Part shown: piece after piece, positions 44,824 through 54,231 of the stretch | Layout of the letters: the number at the start of each line of letters is the position of its first letter | How positions within the stretch are numbered: the stretch's first letter is position 1 | NCBI RefSeq assembly: GCF_014207955.1 | Contig: NZ_JACHLK010000003.1 | Location: 558,001-622,000 of the forward strand | DNA: 64,000 bases | Direction: 5' to 3' | From: Acidovorax soli | Lineage (GTDB): Bacteria > Pseudomonadota > Gammaproteobacteria > Burkholderiales > Burkholderiaceae_C | The notes under the pieces: generated by a model | Seen by the model: only the letters and a program-made list of their open reading frames with translations | What the model was told of the DNA's origin: nothing | Databases searched by the model: none | Position numbers and translations under genes: made by a program

Positions 44824-45717
44824 ATGCGCGAAAACCTGCAGGACCTGTTCTACCTCACCGTGATCGCCCGCGAGCGCAGCTTCACGCGCGCCGCGGCCCG
44901 GCTGGGGTTGTCGCAATCGGCGCTGAGCCACGCCATCCGCGGGCTGGAGGCGCGCATGGGCGTGCGCCTGCTGACGCGCACCACGCGCAGCGTGGCGCCC
45001 ACCGAGGCGGGCGAGCGGCTGCTGCGCACCATCGCCCCGCGCCTGGAGGAGATCGACGCCGAAGTGAAGGCCGTGGGCGAGCTGCGCGACAAGCCCGCAG
45101 GCACCATCCGCATCACCGCCATCGACTTTGCCATCGACCACTACATCTGGCCGCGGCTGGCGAAAATCCTGCCGCTGTACCCGGACCTCCGGGTGGAGCT
45201 CATCGTCGACTACGGGCTGAGCGACATCGTGGCCGACCGGTTCGACATCGGCGTGCGCCACGGCGACCAGGTGGCCATGGACATGGTGGCCGTGCGCATC
45301 AGCCCCGATGTGGAGATGTGCATCGTCGGCCACCCGGACTACCTGCGCGGGCGCCAAAGCCCCAAGGTGCCGCGGGACCTGCTCTCGCACAACTGCGTCA
45401 CCTTGCGCCTGACCTCCAGCGGCGGCATCTACGCCTGGGAGCTGGAGAAGGGCAAGCGCAAGGTGCAGGCCCGCGTCGACGGGCGCACCACCTTCAACGG
45501 CGTCTACCAGATGGTCCATGCCGCGCTGCATGGCGCCGGGCTGGCCTTCGTCCCCCGGGAGCTGGTGCAAAGCCACCTGCAGAGCGGACGCCTGGTGTCG
45601 GTGATGGAGGACTGGTGCCCCGTGTTCCCGGGCCTGCATGCCTACTACCCCAACCGGCGTGCCTCGTCGAAGGCGCTCAGCGTGGTGGTGGATGCGCTGC
45701 GCCTGCCTGGCCGCTGA
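44824..45717 (+). CDS. LysR family regulator (redox-cluster right)
   Basis: 297 residues. HTH RSFTRAAARLGLSQSALSHAIRG (20-42) and periplasmic-binding-type effector domain. Divergently placed from iorAB. Its sequence is so close to the LysR at 38444 that the two probably arose by duplication. Downstream of its stop begins the 1.25-kb repeat array. Confidence 0.9.
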   Translation: MRENLQDLFYLTVIARERSFTRAAARLGLSQSALSHAIRGLEARMGVRLLTRTTRSVAPTEAGERLLRTIAPRLEEIDAEVKAVGELRDKPAGTIRITAIDFAIDHYIWPRLAKILPLYPDLRVELIVDYGLSDIVADRFDIGVRHGDQVAMDMVAVRISPDVEMCIVGHPDYLRGRQSPKVPRDLLSHNCVTLRLTSSGGIYAWELEKGKRKVQARVDGRTTFNGVYQMVHAALHGAGLAFVPRELVQSHLQSGRLVSVMEDWCPVFPGLHAYYPNRRASSKALSVVVDALRLPGR

Positions 45718-45730
45718 GCAGGCCGCCACC

Positions 45731-46973
45731 GTCCACAGCCGCCGTGGATGACCCTGTGGACAACACCACGGGATACGGCGCAAAGCCAATGCCGGCGCGG
45801 GCTGCGACACGGTGCCCACAATTTGACCAATGCATCGAGCCCCGGGGTGCAAGTGACTCCGGGCGTGTGCCCCGCGAGTCCACAGGCAGCGTGGAATACC
45901 CTGTGGACAAGCACTTGGCATGTGGGCCGACACCAGCACTGGTGCGGCTTGCAACGCGGTGCCTGCGATTTCATCAGCCATGCGCGCACCAGTTCCCGGG
46001 GTCCACCGCACACTGCACCTGCACCCTGCCCGAACGGGAAGGGCGCAAAGTCCACAGCCAGCGTGGATGACCCTGTGGAAAACCCCGGGGCATATGGCCC
46101 AAACCCACAGCCCGCGCGGCCTGCAGCGCGGTGCCTGCGATTTCATCACCGTGCTGCACTCCTGCGCCATGCAGGGGTACGGCGGCGCCAGCATGCGCCC
46201 AGGGCGTGTCATCACCCATTCCACCCCCGCGCCAGCCCCGGCAAGCCGATGGATGCGCGAAGCGCGGAGCAGCCCATGGTGGACTATGGGCAAGCCGTGC
46301 GACAAAGCAGACGCCGAGTGACGGCATGCACCCAGTCCACAGCCACCGTGGAACACCCTGTGGAAAAACCCTGGGCATGTGCCCCAAAGCCAATGCTGGC
46401 GCGGCCTGCAGCGCGATGCCCAAGATTTCATCAACCCGTCACATCCGGTGTTCCGCGAGTCCACAGCCACGGTGGAAGACCCTGTGGACAAGCGCTTGGC
46501 AGGTGCGTCAAAGCCAATGCCGGCGCGGCTTGCGACGCAGTGCCTGCGATTTGCCCAACGCGGCAGCCCTGGCGTCCGCCGACGCTGCGCACATGCCCCG
46601 GCAGATCCGTCGCGCCTGTGCGCTGTGCCTGCGGGAGCGGGAGTCCACAGCCACCGTGGAAGACCCTGTGGACAAACCCTTGGCATGTGCGCCAAAGCCA
46701 ATGCCGGCGCGGCTTGCAACGCGGTGCCTGCAATTTGATCAGGTCTGTGGCGGTACCAGTTGCCGTGCCCGACCGACCCGGCGCTTGTGGGCACAGGCCG
46801 GGCATTGACGGCAGCAGGAAGCGCCCCCGGCGTGGATCCCGAACCCATCACCTTTCTGCGCTCGTTGTAGCCCGTCCACAGCAGCGGTGGATGAGCCTGT
46901 GGACAACACCTGTGCATCCGGGCCAAAGCCAGCCCTGGTGCGGGCTGCAGCACGGTGCCTGCGATTTCATCAG
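45731..46973. repeat. Array of seven rigid ~100-nt repeats with DnaA-box-like inverted repeats
   Basis: Units start at 45731, 45878, 46050, 46335, 46459, 46643 and 46874, separated by unrelated sequence (23-185 nt). Each has GTCCACAG at offset 0 and CTGTGGAC or CTGTGGAA at offset 23 in all seven, an inner GTGGA, a conserved CAAAGCCAATGCCGGCGCGG-type middle, and GCCTGCGATTTCATCA at about offset 83, with no indels in the units compared. On the minus strand the right arm reads TTGTCCACA (five copies) or TTTTCCACA (two), i.e. DnaA-box-like. Units are not in one frame, so protein coding is unlikely. Fills the otherwise gene-free 45718-47031. Confidence 0.85.
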
Positions 46974-47031
46974 GCGAACGCCCAGGCCGCACGGCCGAAC
47001 TCGGGACTACACTGCCGGCTGGAGGTGTGCC

Positions 47032-47601
47032 ATGGAATCACATTCGTCGCCTGGAGCCGGTGGAGGCTCTTTCCTGATGGGCACGGCCCGCACTGCGCTC
47101 GGGGTGTTCATCGGCGGCCTTGCGGCCCTGTTCGTGCACGATGCCCTCATCGGCCAGCGCCCCCCGGCTCCGCCGCCTGCCATGGCACCTGCCGCGGCGC
47201 CTTCGCGGCCCGTGGGCGATGACAGTGGCAGCAGCACGCAGCAGACCCCGCCGCCGCCCGCAGTGGTCCAGGCGCCGCAGCCAGAGCCCGCGCCGCCCGC
47301 CGCGCCCCCTGTGCCGCCACCGCCCGCACCGCCGCAGGCCGAGGCCTCCGCCCCCACGGTCTCGCCCCCGCAAGCCATGCAGGAGCCTCAGGGCCAGAAG
47401 CAGCAGGCCGACGACGACCTCAAGAAAGCCCAGGCCCTGGCCGCGCGGCTGGAGGCCGAGCGCCAGCAGCGCCGGGCCGATGCCTGGGCCCGCTACTTCC
47501 AGCCCAGCCCGGTGTGCCGTGCCGACCCGACCACGCGCCCCTGCGCCGATGCCCACTTGGCGGCGCGCAAGCGCTTCGACGCGCAGTACGTGGACCGCTG
47601 A
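47032..47601 (+). CDS. Membrane-anchored, proline-rich, coiled-coil protein (189 aa)
   Basis: From MESHSSPGAGGGSFLMGTAR (47032), one membrane span (TALGVFIGGLAALFVHDALI), a long Pro/Ala-rich periplasmic stalk (about 45-115), then a charged helix and a C-terminal Cys pair (CRADPTTRPCADAH). No domain recognised; resembles an envelope spacer protein. Confidence 0.6.
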   Translation: MESHSSPGAGGGSFLMGTARTALGVFIGGLAALFVHDALIGQRPPAPPPAMAPAAAPSRPVGDDSGSSTQQTPPPPAVVQAPQPEPAPPAAPPVPPPPAPPQAEASAPTVSPPQAMQEPQGQKQQADDDLKKAQALAARLEAERQQRRADAWARYFQPSPVCRADPTTRPCADAHLAARKRFDAQYVDR

Positions 47602-47626
47602 CGGCACGCCAAGCGCCACCCCCGCC

Positions 47627-48247
47627 ATGCCCATGAACAGCCAGTTGCGCTTTGTGATGCACCCGCAGGACGAGCGCGAATTTGTGGCCCAGGTCCTGGC
47701 CGACCCTGCGGTGTGCCTGATCGACGGACCGCGCTGGAAGACGGCACAGCCAGAGACCTTCCGCACCCTCGATGCCATCCGCGGCAGCTACTGCATCCTC
47801 TGGTCGCCCGAGGACCGGGCCACGCTGCAGGCCCGCTACATCCCTTCTTGCGATGACTGGTACTGCCAGACCGAGTGGGCGACCATCCAGTTCCTGCGTT
47901 CGGAAGCCCTTGCCGAGGGCGTGCTGACCGAGGGACGCATCGCCGTGGGCACGCGCGATGCCAGCCCTGACGAAGCGCGGGGGGTGGAAAAGCGCTACAA
48001 GGCCCTGGGCCGCTTCATCCGCAAGCGCTACACCAACGCGGTGGTGTGCTGGTGCAATCCCACCATGCCCTTCGGCCCGGCCGTGCCGGGGCGCTCGGCC
48101 AACCCCGGCACGCCCGACGCGCAGGTCTGGGTGGGCCCGCACGCACTGCAGTGGCTGCGCGCGGATGCGCAGCAGCGCCGTGTCAAGCAGTCCTGCAACG
48201 CAGTGGTCGAGGCTCGCCTGGCGGACACTCTGCCCGCCACGGTCTAG
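47627..48247 (+). CDS. Hypothetical protein (206 aa)
   Basis: From MPMNSQLRFVMHPQDEREFV. Compact alpha/beta protein with cysteines in IPSCDDWYCQTEW and AVVCWCNPTMPFG. The same-strand preceding gene ends 25 nt upstream. Not recognised; it reads as a conserved hypothetical. Confidence 0.65.
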   Translation: MPMNSQLRFVMHPQDEREFVAQVLADPAVCLIDGPRWKTAQPETFRTLDAIRGSYCILWSPEDRATLQARYIPSCDDWYCQTEWATIQFLRSEALAEGVLTEGRIAVGTRDASPDEARGVEKRYKALGRFIRKRYTNAVVCWCNPTMPFGPAVPGRSANPGTPDAQVWVGPHALQWLRADAQQRRVKQSCNAVVEARLADTLPATV

Positions 48248-48270
48248 CGCCCGCTCACCCAGCTCCTTGC

Positions 48271-49656
48271 TCAGGGCCGCGTGCGCGCCGGCACGCGCGT
48301 TTCCAGTGCCCCGGGCACGTAGGTGGGCGCAAAGCTGCAGCCCGTGCCGAAACGCGCTTCCAGCGATGTGCAGCGCTGGGCCACGCTGGCGGGGGTGGGC
48401 TTGGTGCGCGTTTCCACCCAGTCGAGCAGCGAAGTCACCAGGGCCGGGTAGGTCGGATCGCTGATGTAGCTGTGTGTGCCCGTGTTCACGAAGGTCTGCA
48501 CCAGGCGGTCACCGCTGCCGCCGCGGTCCATGACGGTCTTGAAGTAGGCATCGAGCTCGACGAAGGCCGTGGGGTCGCTGATCCACTTGGTGGTGAGCAC
48601 CGGCACGGGGATGGCGCCCTTGGGGTCGGTGTCGTCGGCGAAGCGCTGCACGGCCACGGGGTCGGCGCGGTAGCGCAGCACGCCCGCATTGAGCGCAGCA
48701 TCGTCGGCCGAGCCGCTGTAGACCACGCCGGTATTGCCAAAGGGGCTGGCACCGCCGGTGCGCTTGGCCGTCACGTCCTGGAAGTGGTAGGTGCCCCAAC
48801 TCAGGTGGGCCGAGATGGAGCTGGCCGGGATCTTGACGACCTTCTCGATGGTCTCGACCTTGCGCTGCTGCTCGGGTGTGCGCTGCGCCGCGGTCTTGTC
48901 CAGGCCCAGGCATTCATTGGCGCGGGCGTTGAAGTCGTCGCGCGCCAGGGTCAAGGTGGCCGGCAGGCCGAGGTTGAGCGCATAGCTCGCTTCGGTGGGC
49001 CGGGGGTGGTTGTTGCACAGGTACTGGTAGACCACGCGCAGGTCCAGGCGGAAGTCGTACGAGCGCGTGCCACCGGCCAGCACGCCGCTGGTGAGCAGCA
49101 CGGCGTCGTAGGGCTGCGACCCGACCGTCTGCGCAGTGAACATCTCGGCCGCCTTGGCGGCCACGCCCGCGCCCCACGACTGGCCGTGCAGCACCGTGCG
49201 CTTGGGCACGGCCACATGTTCGTTGAAGATGCGGCGCAGGCGCTCGGTGTCCTCGGCCGCGGCGCGCACTTCCACGCCGCCCTGGCGGAAGGTGGAGCCC
49301 GCCCAGGCATAGCCCGCCTTGACCATGATGGCCCAGCGCGTGAGGTCTTCCTGCGCGCGCTCGGCCGTGGGGGCCGCCAGGTCGGGCCCGCCATGGGCGT
49401 GCAGGATGAGGTTGCCAGCCCAGTCCTTGGGCATGGCAATCAGGTAGTAGGCGCCCGCCGAGTCGCGCCCCCCCAGGCAGGTGGCGGTGGCGGGCACCTC
49501 GGCCGGGCAGGCCACGGCGGTGGGCTTGGCCTCGGGCGGGTAAGAGGGGCCGTCGCTGCCGCCGCAGGCGGACAGCAGCGTGATGGCGGACAGGGTGGAC
49601 AGAACGGACAGGGTCGACGAAGCGACCGGGCTGCGCGAGCCGGTGGTGAAACGCAT
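48271..49656 (-). CDS. Lipoprotein alpha/beta-hydrolase
   Basis: 461 residues from ATG 49656. Signal with lipobox LLSAC. Hydrolase features: oxyanion HAHGGPD, nucleophile elbow HGQSWGAGVA, and a C-terminal His in NTGTHSYIS. Similar to secreted prolyl/acyl hydrolases; anchored to the envelope. Convergent with the 47627 gene. Confidence 0.8.
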   Translation of the reverse strand: MRFTTGSRSPVASSTLSVLSTLSAITLLSACGGSDGPSYPPEAKPTAVACPAEVPATATCLGGRDSAGAYYLIAMPKDWAGNLILHAHGGPDLAAPTAERAQEDLTRWAIMVKAGYAWAGSTFRQGGVEVRAAAEDTERLRRIFNEHVAVPKRTVLHGQSWGAGVAAKAAEMFTAQTVGSQPYDAVLLTSGVLAGGTRSYDFRLDLRVVYQYLCNNHPRPTEASYALNLGLPATLTLARDDFNARANECLGLDKTAAQRTPEQQRKVETIEKVVKIPASSISAHLSWGTYHFQDVTAKRTGGASPFGNTGVVYSGSADDAALNAGVLRYRADPVAVQRFADDTDPKGAIPVPVLTTKWISDPTAFVELDAYFKTVMDRGGSGDRLVQTFVNTGTHSYISDPTYPALVTSLLDWVETRTKPTPASVAQRCTSLEARFGTGCSFAPTYVPGALETRVPARTRP

Positions 49657-49827
49657 GGGTGGTGTCTCCAGTTGTTGTTGTCGAAAAACATGCTCCCGCT
49701 GGGGTGCGTGCGGTGCGCACCCGCCCTCCACAGGGAAACCGACGAGGCCGGCTGCAGGGAACAGGGCGTATCCTAGGAGCGTAGACTGCACATGCCAAAC
49801 ACCTGAATAATCTCTAGTCCATACGTT

Positions 49828-50772
49828 ATGAATATCGAGTTCCGGCACCTGCGCTACTTTGTCGCCGTCGCGGATGCCCGGCACATCACGCGTGCCGCCG
49901 AGCGCCTGGGCATGCAGCAGCCCCCGCTGAGCCAGCAGATCAAGGGGCTGGAGGTGGAGCTCGGCGTGCCGCTGTTCCTGCGCCATCCCAAGGGCGTGAC
50001 GCTGACCGATGCCGGCCAGCTCTTCTATGCCGAGGCCACGCGCCTGCTGCGCGACTGCGCGGCCATGCAGGAGCGCATGCTGGCTTTTGCCGATGGCAGC
50101 CAGGGCATGCTCTCGATCGGCTTCACCAGTTCGTCGGCGGCGCACGACTTCACGCCCGAGGCCCTGCGCGTGTGCCGCGCCACCTACCCCGGCATCCAGC
50201 TGGTGGTGAGCGAGAACAACGCTGCGGAGATCACCGACGCGGTGGCCTCCTCGCGCCTGCACTGCGGTTTTCTGCGCGTGCCCGTGGCCTGGCCCAAGGG
50301 CGTGGTGCTCAAGACCCTGCTGCAGGAGCCCGCCGTGCTGGCCATGCCGCGCGACCATCCGCTGGCGCAGGTGCCCGTGGGCAAGAAGCAGGGCGCCGTG
50401 CAGCTCAAGGAGCTGCAGGGCGAAAAATTCATCTTCGTGCGCAAGCCCGGCGCGCCGGGGCTGTATGCCAACCTGCTGGAGCTGTGCACGCGCGAGGGCG
50501 TGGCCATCAACGTGGTCTCGGAGGTGGACCGCATGATGACCAACCTGAACCTGGTGGCCGCTGGCGCCGGCATCTCGGTGGTGCCTTCGTCCATGCAGGG
50601 CACGCACCACAACGCCATCGTCTACCGGCCGCTGGCCCGGTCGGTGAAGCTGGGTGCGCCACTGACCCTGGCCTACCGCAAGAGCGACTGCCATGGCCCC
50701 ACAGGGGCTTTTGTGGAACTGGTCACGAAGATCGCGGCCGAAAGGGCCCGTGGTGCCACTGCAAGCGCCTGA
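49828..50772 (+). CDS. LysR family regulator (BenM/CatM-like)
   Basis: 314 residues. HTH ARHITRAAERLGMQQPPLSQQIKGLE with the typical 'QQPPLSQQI' of the aromatic-acid LysR branch. The next gene (TctC-like) starts inside its last codons, so the two are one operon, presumably linked to uptake of an organic acid. Confidence 0.9.
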   Translation: MNIEFRHLRYFVAVADARHITRAAERLGMQQPPLSQQIKGLEVELGVPLFLRHPKGVTLTDAGQLFYAEATRLLRDCAAMQERMLAFADGSQGMLSIGFTSSSAAHDFTPEALRVCRATYPGIQLVVSENNAAEITDAVASSRLHCGFLRVPVAWPKGVVLKTLLQEPAVLAMPRDHPLAQVPVGKKQGAVQLKELQGEKFIFVRKPGAPGLYANLLELCTREGVAINVVSEVDRMMTNLNLVAAGAGISVVPSSMQGTHHNAIVYRPLARSVKLGAPLTLAYRKSDCHGPTGAFVELVTKIAAERARGATASA

Positions 50773-51790
50773 GTCCGCCCCCCTCTCCCCTGCTGCCCTG
50801 CCGCGCCGGCGCCTGCTGTGCTGGGCCGCGGGAGGTGCCGCCCTGGCGGCGGGCATGCCCGCCGTGCAGGCCGCGGCACCGAGTAGTGCACGGTGGCCCA
50901 ACCGGCCCATTCGCCTGATCGTGGTGTACCCGCCGGGGGGCGTGAGCGATGCCACCGCGCGTGCGCTGGCACAACCGCTGGCACAGGCGCTGGAGGTGCC
51001 CGTGCTGGTGGACAACCGTGCCGGTGCTGGCGGCGCCGTGGGCATCGACCTGCTGGCCCGCGCTGCGCCCGATGGGCACACGCTGGCGTTCTCGGCCATC
51101 ACCCCGCTCACCCTCCAGCCTCTGCTGGTGCCGGGTGCGCGCGATCTGCTCGCACAGGTCACCCCCATCGTGGGCATCATGCACACACCGGTGCTGGTCA
51201 TCGGCACGCCGGCCCTGGGGCCGCGCTCGTTCACCGACATGATCGCCTGGGCCCATGCGCGGCCCGGCGCTGTGCGCTGGGCCAGCTCGGGCGTGGCGAC
51301 CACGGGGCACATGGTGCTGGCGCAGACGCGGCTGCACAGCGGCGCCGACATCACCCATGTGCCCTACCAGGGCGGCGGTGCACAGCTCAACGATGCGCTG
51401 AGCGGCCAGTTCGAGGTGCTCTCCACCAATGTCGCGGCACAACAGCTCGAGTACGTGGCAGCGGGCCGCCTGCGCGCGCTGGCCGTAGGCGCCCCCGCGC
51501 GCCTGGCGGACCTGCGCGAGGTGCCCACGCTGGCCGAGCTGGGCTACCCCCGGGCCAACCTGAGCTCGCTGTTCGGCCTGTTCGCGCCCGCACGCACGCC
51601 GGCAGCCGTGGTGCAGGGCCTGAACGAGGCGGTCAACCGCATCCTGGGTGTGGGCGGGCTGGCGGCCTCGCTGCGCGACAAGCATGTGCTGCCGGCGGGC
51701 GGCACGGTGGCGGCCTTCGCGCAGCAGATCGCGGCCGACCGGCAGGGCAACGAAGCCCTGGTGCGAAGGGGCGGCGCCGTGCTGAGATGA
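50753..51790 (+). CDS. Bug/TctC-family periplasmic solute-binding protein
   Basis: 345 residues from the second of two adjacent GTG codons (GAAAGGG about 6 nt upstream). Tat/Sec-like signal RRRLLCWAAGGAALAAGMPA, then the family hallmarks WPNRPIRLIVVYPPGGVSD and VLVDNRAGAGGAVG. These proteins bind carboxylates. Expanded in Comamonadaceae. No TctAB membrane genes are adjacent, as is usual for Bug proteins. Confidence 0.88.
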   Translation: MPLQAPESAPLSPAALPRRRLLCWAAGGAALAAGMPAVQAAAPSSARWPNRPIRLIVVYPPGGVSDATARALAQPLAQALEVPVLVDNRAGAGGAVGIDLLARAAPDGHTLAFSAITPLTLQPLLVPGARDLLAQVTPIVGIMHTPVLVIGTPALGPRSFTDMIAWAHARPGAVRWASSGVATTGHMVLAQTRLHSGADITHVPYQGGGAQLNDALSGQFEVLSTNVAAQQLEYVAAGRLRALAVGAPARLADLREVPTLAELGYPRANLSSLFGLFAPARTPAAVVQGLNEAVNRILGVGGLAASLRDKHVLPAGGTVAAFAQQIAADRQGNEALVRRGGAVLR

Positions 51791-51802
51791 AACACCCCCG
51801 CA

Positions 51803-51878
51803 GGCGCTTCGCGCCTCGGTGCCACCGCCAGAGGCGGTGGCTCTTCGGGCACGTCCAAGCCTGCGCAGGCAGGCTTGG
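51803..51878. repeat. Three successive hairpins in intergenic repeat-like DNA
   Basis: GGCGC-TTC-GCGCC (51803-51815), GCCACCGCC-AGA-GGCGGTGGC (51821-51841) and CCAAGCCTGC-GCAG-GCAGGCTTGG (51855-51878). They fill the first part of the 271-nt gap after the Bug gene; the rest of the gap to 52061 has weaker GC stems and no gene. Looks like a REP/BIME-type element or mRNA 3'-end stabiliser. Confidence 0.65.
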
Positions 51879-52061
51879 AGCCGCGGCCCTCAGCCCCTCT
51901 CTCGAATCGCTGCGCAAGTCGGGAGGGGGACGCTCCCAGTGCACGCAAGCAAAGCGCCGCCTACGCGGCTTGGCGGCCCTTGCACGGGAGCACTTGCTTG
52001 GGTCACGCCAGTTTCATACTCTGTGGGTGGCGCGCAGTTCCATAGACCACTGAGATGAAGC

Positions 52062-53216
52062 TCACTGCCGGATGCGCCCGGTCGCGCTCACGATGGACAG
52101 CTCCACGAAGCGCGAACCGCCGCGCTGGCCGGGGCGGTAGCCCACGGTGTAACCGCCCAGGTCCAGGCTGTCGATGCTGTCCAGAGCGGCTGCCAGGCTC
52201 TCGCGCGTGGGCCGGGCTCCCGCGCGGCGCGCGGCCTCGGCAATCACCTTGGCGGCGATGTAGCCCTCCATCATGGCGTAGCTCACGGGCACTTCGGGGT
52301 CGCCGCTCTTGGCCTGCACCTCGCGGAACTCCTTGCTCAGCTTGCTCGATGCACGGTAGGGGTTGGGCGTGACCTGGGCAATGGAGATGCCCTGCATGTG
52401 TTCTTCGGCCAGGCGCTTGGCCAGTTGCTCCAGGTCCACGTCGGACGAAGCGAACAGCCGTGCCGTGCCACCCTCCAGGCGGTATTTCTCGATGAAGGCC
52501 GAGGCCGCGGCGCCGCTGGTGATGAGGATGATGGCCTGGGGCTTGGCCGCCTGCAGCAGCTTGTTGGCGTTCTCCATGCGCAGGGTGTCCATCTCGTAGG
52601 ACCCCTTGGCCATGAGGCTGCCGCCATTCTTCTTCACGGCCTCTTCGGCGCTGGCCACCAGGGTCGCAGCATCGGGACCTTCCTCGTACAGCAGGCCGAG
52701 CTTGGTGATGCCCACGGTGGCCAGGTGCTCGGCGATCTTGCCGATTTCGTCGCGCAGGCCGGCACGCACGTTGTAGAGCAGGGGCGAGTCGGGCTGGAAG
52801 GTGCTGCTGCGGTAGCCCACCAGGGCGATCTTCTCCTTGGCCAGCAGGCCGGATTTCTGCAGCGCGGCCAGGTTGCTGGCGCCCATGTAGCCGGCCAGCA
52901 GCAGCGGGCGCTGCTCGGCCAGCAGCTGCTGGGTAGCGGCCAGGGTCTGGTCGGCGCGGCCGGTATCGTCCTTGCGCGCCAGCACCAGGGTGTTGCCATT
53001 GATGCCGCCGGCCTTGTTGACATGGTTGAAGTACATCTGCATGCCCGCCGAGTAACCCCGGCCGTCGCTGGCCTTGAGGCCCGACAGCGGCGCCACCTGA
53101 CCGACCACGATGGGGGCCGCCTGCGCCGTTCCCAGCAGGGCCAGCAAGGCGCCGGCCCAGAGAACGGGGCTCAAAATCCAGGGGCGAACAGGGGTCGCAG
53201 CGGCGCTCGGGTTCAT
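52062..53216 (-). CDS. Branched-chain amino acid-type periplasmic binding protein
   Basis: 384 residues, signal peptide (VLWAGALLALLGTAQAAPIVV), then Peripla_BP_6 pattern GQVAPLSGLKASDGRGYSAGMQMYFNHVNKAGGINGNTLVLARKDD. Typical of LivJ-like receptors for ABC transporters and for chemo/sensory systems. No permease or ATPase genes are next to it. Confidence 0.85.
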   Translation of the reverse strand: MNPSAAATPVRPWILSPVLWAGALLALLGTAQAAPIVVGQVAPLSGLKASDGRGYSAGMQMYFNHVNKAGGINGNTLVLARKDDTGRADQTLAATQQLLAEQRPLLLAGYMGASNLAALQKSGLLAKEKIALVGYRSSTFQPDSPLLYNVRAGLRDEIGKIAEHLATVGITKLGLLYEEGPDAATLVASAEEAVKKNGGSLMAKGSYEMDTLRMENANKLLQAAKPQAIILITSGAAASAFIEKYRLEGGTARLFASSDVDLEQLAKRLAEEHMQGISIAQVTPNPYRASSKLSKEFREVQAKSGDPEVPVSYAMMEGYIAAKVIAEAARRAGARPTRESLAAALDSIDSLDLGGYTVGYRPGQRGGSRFVELSIVSATGRIRQ

Positions 53217-53407
53217 GGGTCTCCTCGGGTCTTTGTCGTGGTGGCATCACCAGCGCCGTCGCGGCCGGTGACCGAGCGCGTTTATACCAGCACTGGCCTC
53301 AGGGTGACAGCCTTCTGTCAGCTTCGATCGGGGAGAAAACTGGCCGGACGGGCTTGCACTGCTGCCTGGAGAGTGCAACCATGGTGACCTGTTCCCGGGG
53401 GAATACC

Positions 53408-53839
53408 ATGAAGAAACTGCTCTTGTTGCTGTGGACCGTGGTGGTATTGCATGGTGCGCTGGCGCAGGCCGGCGAGGCACCGAACCTTGATGCGGTGCAG
53501 CTGCCGCCCATTGCGCGGCCAGCAGCGAACCCCTCCGCCAAGGGGACCAGCCAGGCTCTGGTGATCGAGCCCACCTATTTCTACACCTACATGCTGAGCG
53601 CCAGCACGGGCAGCACCTACCAGGTGGGAACCCAGTCGATCGGCTACCTGACGCGCAACGATGCCTTCATCCAACTGACCGGCTACCTGGGCTGCACGAC
53701 GGCGGGCACCTTCATTCCCTTCGACGGCTACTTCGCAGACCGGTACGACTGCCCCTGGTACAACGGCATCATCGTGGTGGCATGGGCTCCGAGCCTGGTC
53801 TACGCTCCCTGGATCTGGTATTACTACCTGATCCCCTGA
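53408..53839 (+). CDS. Secreted hypothetical protein (143 aa)
   Basis: From MKKLLLLLWTVVVLHGALAQA, a clean Sec signal. Mature part is aromatic/Tyr-rich with two cysteine pairs and a C-terminal hydrophobic IWYYYLIP. No domain recognised. Confidence 0.65.
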   Translation: MKKLLLLLWTVVVLHGALAQAGEAPNLDAVQLPPIARPAANPSAKGTSQALVIEPTYFYTYMLSASTGSTYQVGTQSIGYLTRNDAFIQLTGYLGCTTAGTFIPFDGYFADRYDCPWYNGIIVVAWAPSLVYAPWIWYYYLIP

Positions 53840-53866
53840 AGCAGCGGCGCCGGCCGCCCACGGCGG

Positions 53867-54208
53867 TCAGCGCGCCACCATGGACAGAACCAGCAGGCGC
53901 TCGGCGATGCCATCGGCACCCTGCTCCATTTCGGCCAGGCTGAAGCTGCCCGCACACCAGCCTCCGTACCAGATGCGAAAGGCCTGGATACCGGCAACGG
54001 GGGCATGCTCTCCATACCAGCGGATGGCCTCGTCGATGCGCGAGTGGCAGGTGGCCGTGCCGACTTGGTCGCGCTCATCGAACATGCGCGCACGGTAGCT
54101 GTGCGCACCGTCGTGGGCAATGTGCAGGATCAGGCTGCTGGGCACGGCAGCGTCTTCTTCATGCAGGAGGCCCTGGCGAGCGCCGGGATGGGCAATGGCG
54201 GCGAACAT
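53867..54208 (-). CDS. Hypothetical protein (113 aa)
   Basis: From ATG 54208 with AGGAG 9 nt upstream (an in-frame TTG at 54226 is less likely). Contains ILHIAHDGAHSYRARMFDERDQVG and a WYGGWCAG segment. Unrecognised; in an operon with the 54232 gene (23 nt gap). Confidence 0.6.
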   Translation of the reverse strand: MFAAIAHPGARQGLLHEEDAAVPSSLILHIAHDGAHSYRARMFDERDQVGTATCHSRIDEAIRWYGEHAPVAGIQAFRIWYGGWCAGSFSLAEMEQGADGIAERLLVLSMVAR

Positions 54209-54231
54209 GGCGGTGTGCTCCTGCAAGCTGG

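Noticed and set aside
45731..46973. CRISPR array or integron attC sites
   Set aside because: Units are about 100 nt with spacers of very different lengths, no 30-40 nt spacers, no cas genes, and no integrase or RYYYAAC core sites.
44794..46992. 732-residue minus-strand frame running through the repeat array
   Set aside because: It would encode repeat peptides in several frames and covers the LysR gene antisense. The repeats are not spaced in multiples of three.
47032..48247. Toxin-antitoxin or defence pair made of the proline-rich membrane protein and the 206-residue protein
   Set aside because: No toxin fold, no overlap or shared promoter evidence, and neither shows a defence-related domain.
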